From contig DASXXM010000269.1 of assembly GCA_036503065.1 (NCBI GenBank), positions 1-8,710 on the forward strand: 8,710 nucleotides of DNA, read 5' to 3'. The stretch's first letter is position 1. Each line of letters opens with the position of its first letter. The notes under the pieces were generated by a model. That model saw nothing but the letters and a program-made list of their open reading frames with translations. It did not search any database and was not told the origin of the DNA. Made by a program: the position numbers and the translations under genes. Positions 1 through 4,831 of the stretch are shown here, piece after piece. The stretch comes from DATEPR01 sp036503065 (GTDB taxonomy: Bacteria; Actinomycetota; Actinomycetes; Mycobacteriales; Pseudonocardiaceae).

Positions 1-35
1 GCCCCGGTAACGGACGCGCCCGTCGAGGCCAACTA

Positions 36-608
36 GTGGTTGTGAACGAACCAACCGACGCGGTCACCCGGCCGCAGGTCGACCGGCCCCGGTCGGGGCT
101 GCTCGCCGAGTTCGAGCAGGTGTACCGGGCGGAGGTCGGCAGGGTCACGGCGTTCTTCGCGCGACGCAGCCGTGAACCGCAGACCGTCGCGGACCTGACC
201 TCGGAGACGTTCGTCGAGGCGATGACCTCCTATGCCTCGTTCGACCCGACGAAGGGGACCGCGCGTGGCTGGCTGTTCACCATCGCTCGCCGCGTGTACG
301 CGCGGCACTGCGAACAGGCAGCACACCGCAGGGACGCGGCGCGACGAGACGCGGGCCGGCGGGTGTTGGACACCGATCAGATCACGGAACTGGTGGCCAG
401 GATCGACGCGGAGCGGGCCGGCAGGGAGCTGATCGAGCGATTGGCCGCGCTGTCCACGGTGGACCGTGCGGCCGTGGAACTGGTGGATCTAGCTGGCCTG
501 ACGCCCCAGGAAGCAGCGGCCGTGCTGGGCGTGCCGGCCGGCACACTGCGGGTCCGGCTGTTCCGGGCACGTGCCCGGCTACGTAGGAAGGAGCACGACA
601 ATGGGTAA
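36..608 (+). CDS. ECF-type RNA polymerase sigma factor (sigma-70 family)
   Basis: This 190-residue protein has the two-domain layout of an ECF (group 4) sigma factor, which directs RNA polymerase to a small regulon, often in response to envelope or other stress. Sigma region 2 spans about residues 25-92, with the acidic/aromatic stretch around DLTSETFVEA and the helix GWLFTIARRVYARH that in this family contacts the -10 element. A charged linker follows. Region 4 (about 134-186) carries a helix-turn-helix: LTPQEAAAVLGVPAGTLRVR, then Arg-rich FRARARLRR. The start is GTG at 36, with an equally possible GTG at 42; no clear Shine-Dalgarno is visible and only 35 upstream bases are in the window, so the start and promoter are unsettled. 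The stop overlaps the next gene by 8 bases, indicating translational coupling to a membrane partner. The regulon cannot be inferred. Confidence 0.9.
   Translation: MVVNEPTDAVTRPQVDRPRSGLLAEFEQVYRAEVGRVTAFFARRSREPQTVADLTSETFVEAMTSYASFDPTKGTARGWLFTIARRVYARHCEQAAHRRDAARRDAGRRVLDTDQITELVARIDAERAGRELIERLAALSTVDRAAVELVDLAGLTPQEAAAVLGVPAGTLRVRLFRARARLRRKEHDNG
563..578. repeat. Perfect 16-bp palindrome inside the sigma gene 3' end
   Basis: CCGGGCACGTGCCCGG is a perfect inverted repeat without a spacer. It lies 22 bases before the start of the downstream membrane-protein gene. It falls in codons for Arg-Ala-Arg-Ala-Arg of sigma region 4, so composition and coding constraint could produce it by chance. 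It could also fold in the mRNA close to the downstream ribosome binding site. Confidence 0.4.
586..593 (+). promoter_or_regulatory. Ribosome binding site of the sigma-linked membrane protein
   Basis: GGAAGGAG lies 7 bases before ATG at 601, inside the end of the sigma gene. It decides the start: the same frame has an earlier GTG at 571, but only ATG 601 has a well-spaced Shine-Dalgarno. Confidence 0.75.
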
Positions 609-1221
609 CTTCGAGGACGAGCTGTGGACCGATCTGTTGCAGGCGCACGGGGACCGGCTGGCGACCGCACGACGGCCGACGTCGCGGCGGAGCAGGACGG
701 GACGGCTGGCACTGACCGCGGGCGCGGCCGGTGTGGTCGGCGTCGGCACCGTGCTGGCGATCACGTTGACCGCGACCACGAGCGTCCCGGCCTACGCGGT
801 TACTGAGAACTCCGACGGCACGATCAGCGTCACGATCCACGACATCAGCGGCATCACCGGCGCCAACGCGGAACTGGCCGCACTCGGTGTCCGGGCACGA
901 GCCCTGACGCCCACGCCGGACTGCACGGAGGTACTGCATGGCGATCCGACCCACACGATGTCGGACACCGATGCGCGGACCGTGGCCACCAACGCCGCAC
1001 AGGGAAAGGTGGTCATCCAGCCGCGTGCGATCCCGGTGGGCGACACCCTGGCGCTGACGGCCAAGGACTTCGGGAACGGCTCGTCCATTTTCATGGTCGG
1101 CTTGGTGCTCGACCCAGCACCAAGCTGTGTCAAGGAGAACCTGCAGCCGATCCACGTCGCGCCGATCCCCATCACACCAAGCGGTGTGGTGGGGGCGGCA
1201 TCACCCACCCCGCAACGCTGA
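601..1221 (+). CDS. Single-pass membrane protein, probable partner or anti-sigma of the ECF sigma factor
   Basis: This is a 206-residue protein with a short basic cytoplasmic N-terminus (about 1-35), one hydrophobic segment (about 36-59) and an extracytoplasmic domain. Directly after the membrane segment comes SVPAYAVTENSDGTISVTIHD, then GANAELAALGVRARAL. This combination recurs in actinobacterial membrane proteins encoded beside ECF sigma factors (from memory). Cys108 and Cys176 could form a disulfide outside the membrane. The tail is Pro/Thr-rich. I see no HxxxCxxC zinc anti-sigma motif, so if it restrains the sigma factor it is not through a ZAS domain; the cytoplasmic part is very short for a classic anti-sigma domain. 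The ATG at 601 overlaps the sigma stop by 8 bases. The anti-sigma role is inferred from position and topology only. The 3' end overlaps the last 21 bases of the convergent toxin-like ORF. Confidence 0.8.
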   Translation: MGNFEDELWTDLLQAHGDRLATARRPTSRRSRTGRLALTAGAAGVVGVGTVLAITLTATTSVPAYAVTENSDGTISVTIHDISGITGANAELAALGVRARALTPTPDCTEVLHGDPTHTMSDTDARTVATNAAQGKVVIQPRAIPVGDTLALTAKDFGNGSSIFMVGLVLDPAPSCVKENLQPIHVAPIPITPSGVVGAASPTPQR

Positions 1222-1440
1222 ACCGAGGTCCCAGCAAAGCTGCCGGCGGGCCCTTCCAAGATCCACTAGGATGGACACGTGGGTGGGCCCGAGTTCGTCG
1301 GCCGTTCGGCAACGTGGCGTTGTGCTTGGCGGACAAGGCAAGTGGATCTCGAACGCCTTCGCCTGCGCGGTGGCCGCCTGCGGTGGGAGTGCGCGGATCT
1401 GCTCACGCGCGGCAGGATCGATGTCGAGCGTGTGCGCCAC
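1201..1440 (-). pseudogene. RelE/ParE-like toxin candidate, probably degraded
   Basis: The 79-codon frame starts with GTG at 1440. Its first third, LDIDPAAREQIRALPPQAA to KAFEI, looks like the N-terminal helices of small RelE/ParE-fold toxins that follow DUF6247 genes in actinomycetes. After about residue 33 the resemblance fades: the expected central strands and the C-terminal strand region are not recognisable, and codon use shifts from GC-ending codons to cct, tgt, cca, aca and cga. That suggests a decayed or frameshifted 3' half, although I could not restore a convincing continuation in the other two frames. It starts 30 bases after the DUF6247 stop on the same strand and overlaps the convergent membrane-protein gene by 21 bases. 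It could also be a short intact protein of unknown function. Identification is tentative. Confidence 0.4.
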
Positions 1441-1470
1441 GAGAAATGTCGTCCCGGCTCTGGTCAGCGG

Positions 1471-1785
1471 TCAGAGACCGAGTTCGGATTTGAGGGCGGT
1501 CCAGGACACGCTCCCAGGCCGGGAGCGGCCGGTGTGCGAGACCTCGGCGGCGGTCAGCATGCGACGGTGCCCGTCAGGGTCTTGTTCGGTCATCAGCGCC
1601 ATTCGGCGCCACATCCGCAGCACGTGACGGAGCTGGTCGAGGTGCGGTGTCTGCCGGGCCGCGGTCAGCGCGGCGTCGAACTCACCTACTTGTTCCGGTA
1701 GCAGTGCCGCGCGAATCGCCTCCGGTGAGCTGTAGCGCGAGGCGGCGACCTGGTCGCCCGCCCACTCGACCCCGCCGAAGGCCAT
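1471..1785 (-). CDS. DUF6247-like protein, putative antitoxin
   Basis: This 104-residue protein contains SPEAIRAALLPEQVGEFDAAL (about 20-40), LDQLRHVLRMWRRMALM (about 49-65) and DPDGHRRML (about 69-77). I recognise this layout as the DUF6247 family, small actinobacterial proteins usually encoded just before a RelE-like toxin and taken to be the antitoxin. The start is ATG at 1785. There is no Shine-Dalgarno, but TATCGT sits 7 bases upstream, consistent with a leaderless mRNA. The codons have strong GC third-position bias, so the gene looks maintained, in contrast to the toxin-like ORF downstream, which looks damaged. An antitoxin role is inferred from family context; nothing in the sequence proves DNA or toxin binding. 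Confidence 0.7.
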   Translation of the reverse strand: MAFGGVEWAGDQVAASRYSSPEAIRAALLPEQVGEFDAALTAARQTPHLDQLRHVLRMWRRMALMTEQDPDGHRRMLTAAEVSHTGRSRPGSVSWTALKSELGL

Positions 1786-1792
1786 GTCGAAG

Positions 1793-1798
1793 ACGATA
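1793..1798 (-). promoter_or_regulatory. Possible -10 element for a leaderless DUF6247 transcript
   Basis: TATCGT on the minus strand fits the actinobacterial TANNNT -10 consensus. It ends 7 bases before ATG at 1785, which would place transcription start on or next to the start codon. No good -35 is visible, and short -10 matches are frequent by chance. Confidence 0.35.
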
Positions 1799-1835
1799 GT
1801 GCCGCAGGCGGACGGCGCGAGCCGATGTCACGGAC

Positions 1836-2228
1836 CTAGTCGACGGCGGGCGTGGCGCCGGGCCGGACCGGTAGCCCGGCCGCCCGCCACGCCCGGAACC
1901 CGCCGATCAGGTCGGTCACCGACCGCACACCGAGCTGCCGCACGTCCCGCGCGGCCAGGCTCGACGCGTAACCCTCGTTGCACAGCAACACAACCGGCGT
2001 GTCGGCAGTGAACCCGGGCAGCCGATGGTCGCCTGCCGGGTCGAGGCGCCACTCCAGCACGATCCGCTCGACCGGCACCGAGTCCGGGATCTCGCCCTCG
2101 GCCAGCCGGTTCGCATGCGGCCGGATATCCACCAGCAACGCGCCCGCCCGGCGCAGTTCGTCGGCCCGCGCCGGAGTGACCCGGTCCAGTCCGGCCCTGG
2201 CCTGCGCCAGCACCTCGTCGATCGTCAC
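1836..2228 (-). CDS. Rhodanese-like domain protein
   Basis: This 130-residue single-domain rhodanese (sulfurtransferase) is probably cytoplasmic, since no signal peptide is seen. Landmarks are LLVDIRPHANRLAEGEIPDSV (about 31-51), which is the first rhodanese motif with its Asp-Ile-Arg, and the active loop CNEGYASS with catalytic Cys83, followed by GGFRAWRAAGLPV near the C-terminus. Rhodaneses carry sulfane sulfur as a persulfide on this Cys. The start is GTG at 2228, forming a GTGA overlap of 4 bases with the stop of the cysteine dioxygenase; the same frame stays open far upstream, but that part is antisense-like shadow of the dioxygenase. The tight coupling suggests that the two proteins work together on cysteine or thiol sulfur, for example in disposing of excess thiol and persulfide. 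The donor and acceptor are unknown. Confidence 0.88.
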   Translation of the reverse strand: MTIDEVLAQARAGLDRVTPARADELRRAGALLVDIRPHANRLAEGEIPDSVPVERIVLEWRLDPAGDHRLPGFTADTPVVLLCNEGYASSLAARDVRQLGVRSVTDLIGGFRAWRAAGLPVRPGATPAVD

Positions 2229-2764
2229 GCGCGGGGCTCCGGGATCAGCGCGGGAATCTCCGCCGGCACGTCGTGCAGGCTGGCGTACTCCCTGGTCGGC
2301 ACCAGCGGCGGCGAGTACGCGTGCACGCTGGCGGTGGGGCTGGTGCCGGCGTTGCGCAGGTCGTGCGCCCGGCCCGCGCCGAACCCGATCGCGTTGCCGA
2401 CGGTGTGCCCGAGGTGGCGGATCGGCCCGCTCGGGTAGCGGTAGTCCTCGACGAGTTCGCCCAGCAGCACGGTGAACGCGCCGGCTGCGCCGCCGTGGTC
2501 GTGCGGGCCGGTGCCCTGGCCGGGCAGCCAGGAAAGCAGCCACAGCTCGACACCGCTGGTCAGTGCGAGTCGTGCCCACCATCGGCGGCTGTGCCCGTAG
2601 TGCAGCACGTTCAGCAGCGACGTGGTCAGTTCGGCCGCGACGGTCGCGGTGAGGTCGCGCAGTTCGCGCGGGGTCCACTGCGGGCGGTCCGGGTGGACCA
2701 GGTCCGCGAGCAGCCGGTCGGTCACGTCCGGGTGGATGTCGAGTTCGGTCGATACGGCGGTCAT
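2225..2764 (-). CDS. Cysteine dioxygenase family protein (thiol dioxygenase)
   Basis: This is a 179-residue cupin of the type I cysteine dioxygenase family, non-heme iron enzymes that oxidise cysteine with O2 to cysteine sulfinate. Aligned from memory with rat CDO, the iron ligands His86, His88 and His140 correspond to His88, His90 (GPHDHGG) and His134 (GRAHDLRN). The Ser-His-Tyr triad corresponds to Ser146, His148 and Tyr150 (SVHAYSPPL). Arg60 or Arg61 fits the substrate carboxylate-binding Arg. The position of the vertebrate cross-linking Cys93 is Gly95, as is usual in bacteria. All key residues are present, so the enzyme should be active. A related substrate such as 3-mercaptopropionate cannot be excluded, although the Arg favours cysteine. 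The start ATG 2764 has AGGAG 6 bases upstream and overlaps the stop of a 28-codon upstream ORF; the gene end overlaps the rhodanese start. Confidence 0.92.
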   Translation of the reverse strand: MTAVSTELDIHPDVTDRLLADLVHPDRPQWTPRELRDLTATVAAELTTSLLNVLHYGHSRRWWARLALTSGVELWLLSWLPGQGTGPHDHGGAAGAFTVLLGELVEDYRYPSGPIRHLGHTVGNAIGFGAGRAHDLRNAGTSPTASVHAYSPPLVPTREYASLHDVPAEIPALIPEPRA

Positions 2765-2847
2765 CGGTCGCTCCTGGTGAGATCAGCGGTTCGGGGACGC
2801 GAACGACGCGATGCGACACCGACCCAGCGCGCTGACCTGCTCCTCAT
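2761..2847 (-). CDS. 28-residue upstream peptide, possible leader of the cysteine dioxygenase operon
   Basis: This short ORF starts with ATG at 2847 and its TGA stop overlaps the dioxygenase ATG in an ATGA arrangement. The peptide begins MRSRSARWVGVASRR and is very basic: about nine Arg and no Lys or Cys. There is no Shine-Dalgarno, but TAGCTT lies 6 bases before the ATG, so the mRNA would begin at the start codon. Actinobacteria often carry short, leaderless, Arg-rich peptides upstream of sulfur-assimilation genes, several acting through Cys codons in translation-coupled control. This one has the position and the coupling but no Cys codon, so any sensing mechanism must differ, or the peptide may only deliver ribosomes to the dioxygenase. 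Its expression is inferred from arrangement alone. Confidence 0.45.
   Translation of the reverse strand: MRSRSARWVGVASRRSRPRTADLTRSDR
2771..2775 (-). promoter_or_regulatory. Ribosome binding site of the cysteine dioxygenase
   Basis: AGGAG on the minus strand is 6 bases before ATG 2764 and lies inside the 28-codon upstream ORF (Thr-Arg-Ser codons). It fixes the dioxygenase start and means that ribosomes finishing the upstream peptide pass directly over the site. Confidence 0.7.
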
Positions 2848-2853
2848 GACGAG

Positions 2854-2859
2854 AAGCTA
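2854..2859 (-). promoter_or_regulatory. Possible -10 element of the dioxygenase operon
   Basis: TAGCTT on the minus strand matches TANNNT and ends 6 bases before ATG 2847, placing the predicted transcription start at the A of that codon. A candidate -35, TTAGTC, lies 19 bases upstream, which is long and weak. Confidence 0.4.
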
Positions 2860-2880
2860 CCCAACAGGACTGAGCTGCGA

Positions 2881-3135
2881 CTAAGAAAGGTGCTCGCATC
2901 GCGTCCCGGTACAGCCACAGGAGGCCACCAGGAGCAGGTCGATCGCCCGGTCACGCCAGGCGAACAGGGATGCGGTCACCAGGCCATGGTGGCACGGTTC
3001 GCGAGCGGCCGGATCGGCAGTCTCAATCAGTGATAAAGCATCGGTAGCCGACTTTTCCAGATTGCTCTCAGCGTCACTCAATCGAGTGAGGTCGTCCGGT
3101 GGGCCGCCCGGAGCCGAGCCGACGGCGGACGACAC
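2881..3135 (-). CDS. Possible small Cys/His-rich protein, unknown function
   Basis: This is an 84-codon minus-strand frame ending in TAG at 2881. It reads like protein in its second half, CHHGLVTASLFAWRDRAIDLL followed by a short Cys-rich tail. Cys48, His49, His50, Cys73, Cys75, Cys80 and His82 could bind metal. GC at the third codon position is about 69% against about 58% at the second (my count), which leans towards coding but is well below the neighbouring genes. It contains a rare TTA codon. The start is doubtful: GTG 3135 would lie only 9 bases from the divergent ABC gene start, and TTG 3081 falls in a palindrome; neither has a good Shine-Dalgarno. The frame stays open further upstream only as a shadow of the ABC gene. 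I do not recognise the family, and the stretch may be simple intergenic DNA carrying the ABC gene promoter. Confidence 0.4.
   Translation of the reverse strand: MSSAVGSAPGGPPDDLTRLSDAESNLEKSATDALSLIETADPAAREPCHHGLVTASLFAWRDRAIDLLLVASCGCTGTRCEHLS
3074..3089. promoter_or_regulatory. Palindrome, possible operator upstream of the ABC ATPase gene
   Basis: TCACTC-aatc-GAGTGA is a perfect 6-bp inverted repeat with a 4-base centre, 55 bases upstream of the ABC gene start. Size and symmetry fit a site for a dimeric TetR-, GntR- or MarR-type regulator. No such regulator gene is in the window. It overlaps the uncertain minus-strand ORF. Confidence 0.4.
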
Positions 3136-3144
3136 AATGGCCAG

Positions 3145-3996
3145 GTGACCGAGCAGACACGGGGCAACGGCGAGCCGATGGATGTCGACGACCTGGTGGT
3201 CCACATGTCGCAGGTCAGCGTGCGGCGCGGGCACACGATGCTGCTGGCCGACCTGGACTGGTCGGTCGAGCTGGACGAGCGCTGGGTGGTGCTGGGCCCC
3301 AACGGCGCCGGCAAGACCACCCTGCTGCGCATCGCCGCGGGCGAACTGCACCCCACCACTGGCGTGGTGCACGTACTCGGCGAACGGATCGGCCGCACCG
3401 ACCTGTTCGAACTGCGCCCCAGAATCGGCCTGAGCAGTGCCGCGCTGGGCGGCCGCATCCCGCCGGAGGAGAAGGTGTCGGACGTCGTGGTCAGCGCCGG
3501 CTACGCGGTCCTCGGTCGCTGGCGCGAACGCTACGACACGATGGACACCCGCAGGGCCACCGAACTGCTGCACGCGATGGGCGTGGCCCACCTGGCGGAT
3601 CGCCTGTTCGGCACCCTCTCCGAGGGCGAACGCAAGCGCACCCTGATCGCCAGAGCCATGATGACCGACCCCGAGATGCTCCTGCTCGACGAGCCGGCCG
3701 CCGGCCTGGACCTGGGCGGCCGTGAGGACCTGGTGGCCCGCCTGACCACCCTGGCCATGGACCCGGACGCCCCCGCCACCGTCCTGGTCACCCACCACGT
3801 CGAGGAGATCCCACCCGGCTTCACCCACGCGCTGCTGCTGCGGGAGGGCCGGGTCGTGTCCCAGGGACTGCTGGACGACGTGCTCACGGCGGAAAACCTG
3901 TCGACCACGTTCGGCCAGGACCTGCTGCTGGAACGCTCCGGCGGCCGCTTCTTCGCCCGCAGGGCGTCGACGGACGTGTCGGCTAGCGCGCGGTAG
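3145..3996 (+). CDS. Stand-alone ABC transporter ATP-binding protein (Rv3041c-like)
   Basis: This is a 283-residue single ABC ATPase. Walker A is GPNGAGKTT (51-59), the signature is LSEGERKR (158-165), Walker B is LLLDEP (179-184) with a D-loop at GLD (187-189), and the H-loop is THH (216-218). The Q-loop region reads RIGLSSAAL and lacks the usual Gln, a trait I associate with the ModF/YlmA-like group of solitary ATPases. No permease gene is adjacent, so a transport role is unproven; the enzyme may pair with a distant membrane protein or act outside transport. GTG 3145 is the longest start, but ATG 3178 (residue 12) is equally possible; neither has a clear Shine-Dalgarno. The ATPase opens the gene block that resembles M. 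tuberculosis Rv3041c-Rv3034c, and a 49-bp gap separates it from the next gene. Confidence 0.88.
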   Translation: MTEQTRGNGEPMDVDDLVVHMSQVSVRRGHTMLLADLDWSVELDERWVVLGPNGAGKTTLLRIAAGELHPTTGVVHVLGERIGRTDLFELRPRIGLSSAALGGRIPPEEKVSDVVVSAGYAVLGRWRERYDTMDTRRATELLHAMGVAHLADRLFGTLSEGERKRTLIARAMMTDPEMLLLDEPAAGLDLGGREDLVARLTTLAMDPDAPATVLVTHHVEEIPPGFTHALLLREGRVVSQGLLDDVLTAENLSTTFGQDLLLERSGGRFFARRASTDVSASAR

Positions 3997-4005
3997 CCTG
4001 CGATC

Positions 4006-4029
4006 GGCCGGACCAGGGCGGTACCGGCC
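4006..4029. terminator. Hairpin between the ABC ATPase and enoyl-CoA hydratase genes
   Basis: GGCCGG (4006-4011) can pair with CCGGCC (4024-4029) around a 12-base loop. No U-tract follows; the ribosome binding site of the next gene begins 5 bases later. It may be a partial attenuator or an mRNA processing structure, or chance in GC-rich DNA. Confidence 0.25.
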
Positions 4030-4034
4030 AGCCT

Positions 4035-4040
4035 AGGAGG
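4035..4040 (+). promoter_or_regulatory. Strong ribosome binding site of the enoyl-CoA hydratase
   Basis: AGGAGG lies 5 bases before GTG 4046. It is a perfect Shine-Dalgarno core and supports that GTG as the start. Confidence 0.8.
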
Positions 4041-4045
4041 CGTCG

Positions 4046-4825
4046 GTGGGCGAGTTCGTCAATCTCGAGGTCGAGGACGGCATCGGCACGATCCGGCTCA
4101 ACCGGCCGCCGGTCAACGCGTTGAACAAGCAGACGCAGGACGAGATCCAGGCCGCCGCGATCGAGGCCGACCGGCGCGCCGACGTCCGCGCGGTGATCGT
4201 CTACGGCGGCCAGAAGTGCTTTGCGGGCGGTGCGGACATCAAGGAGATGGTCGAGCTGTCCCACGCCGAGATGACCGCGCGGGCACCGAGACTCTCCCAG
4301 GCCTTCGGCGCGGTGGCCGCGATCAGCAAGCCAACCGTGGCCGCGATCGCGGGCTACGCACTGGGCGGCGGACTCGAACTCGCGCTCTGCGCGGACCGCA
4401 GGATCGCGGGCGACAACGTCAAACTGGGCCAGCCGGAGATCCTCCTCGGCATCATCCCGGGTGCCGGCGGCACCCAACGCCTTGCCCGCCTGATCGGCCC
4501 CGCGAAAACCAAGGACCTGGTCTTCACCGGCCGCATCGTCCTCACCGACGAGGCCCTGACGATCGGCCTGATCGACGAGATCGTCGCACCGGACGACGTC
4601 TACGCGGCCGCCCGCAGTTGGGCCGCGCAGTTCACCGACGGCCCGGCCATGGCCATCGCCGCCGCGAAGTACGCCATCGACGGTGGGCTGGACGGTGACC
4701 TGGCCAGCGGCCTGAAGCTGGAGAGTCACCTGTTCGCGGCGCTGTTCGCCACCGACGACCAGGAGACCGGGATGCGCTCGTTCCTCGCGAGCGGCCCCGG
4801 CAAGGCCACCTTCACCGGAAAGTGA
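4046..4825 (+). CDS. echA17: Enoyl-CoA hydratase/isomerase family protein (EchA17-like)
   Basis: This 259-residue crotonase-fold protein probably hydrates enoyl-CoA thioesters in fatty-acid or related acyl-CoA breakdown. The oxyanion-hole segments are CFAGGADIKEM (58-68) and GYALGGGLELAL (103-114). Both catalytic Glu residues of classical hydratases are present: Glu111 in GGGLELAL and Glu131 in GQPEILLGIIPGAGGTQRL. Overall wording (GEFVNLEVEDG at the N-terminus, KPTVAAIAGYALG, DNVKLG, EALTIGLIDEIVAPDDVYAAA, FTDGPAMAIAAAK) closely resembles what I recall of M. tuberculosis EchA17 (Rv3039c), and the neighbours agree. The mycobacterial protein, as I remember it, has Thr in place of the first Glu; if so, this copy is the more canonical enzyme. 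The start is GTG 4046 behind a perfect AGGAGG. The methyltransferase gene begins 6 bases after its stop. Confidence 0.92.
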   Translation: MGEFVNLEVEDGIGTIRLNRPPVNALNKQTQDEIQAAAIEADRRADVRAVIVYGGQKCFAGGADIKEMVELSHAEMTARAPRLSQAFGAVAAISKPTVAAIAGYALGGGLELALCADRRIAGDNVKLGQPEILLGIIPGAGGTQRLARLIGPAKTKDLVFTGRIVLTDEALTIGLIDEIVAPDDVYAAARSWAAQFTDGPAMAIAAAKYAIDGGLDGDLASGLKLESHLFAALFATDDQETGMRSFLASGPGKATFTGK

Positions 4826-4831
4826 CGAGCC

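Noticed and set aside
1..35. Autoregulatory ECF promoter before the sigma gene
   Set aside because: GGTAAC at 6-11 and CGTC at 21-24 are too close together for an ECF -35/-10 pair, and the upstream region is cut off by the window.
1173..1188. CACACC-AAGC-GGTGTG hairpin as terminator of the sigma operon
   Set aside because: It lies inside the coding region 33 bases before the stop and has no T-tract.
1127..1701. Plus-strand frames across the toxin/antitoxin region
   Set aside because: They are Arg/Ser/Gly-rich and antisense to the DUF6247 gene, which has a coherent protein and codon bias.
2229..2819. Upstream extension of the rhodanese frame, suggesting a 327-residue fusion
   Set aside because: This part overlaps the cysteine dioxygenase in another frame and is Arg/Pro/Ala-rich without domains; GTG 2228 gives a normal single-domain rhodanese.
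3136..3828. Upstream extension of the minus-strand frame that ends at 2881
   Set aside because: It is antisense to the ABC ATPase gene and reads as Gly/Gln/Val/His-rich shadow.
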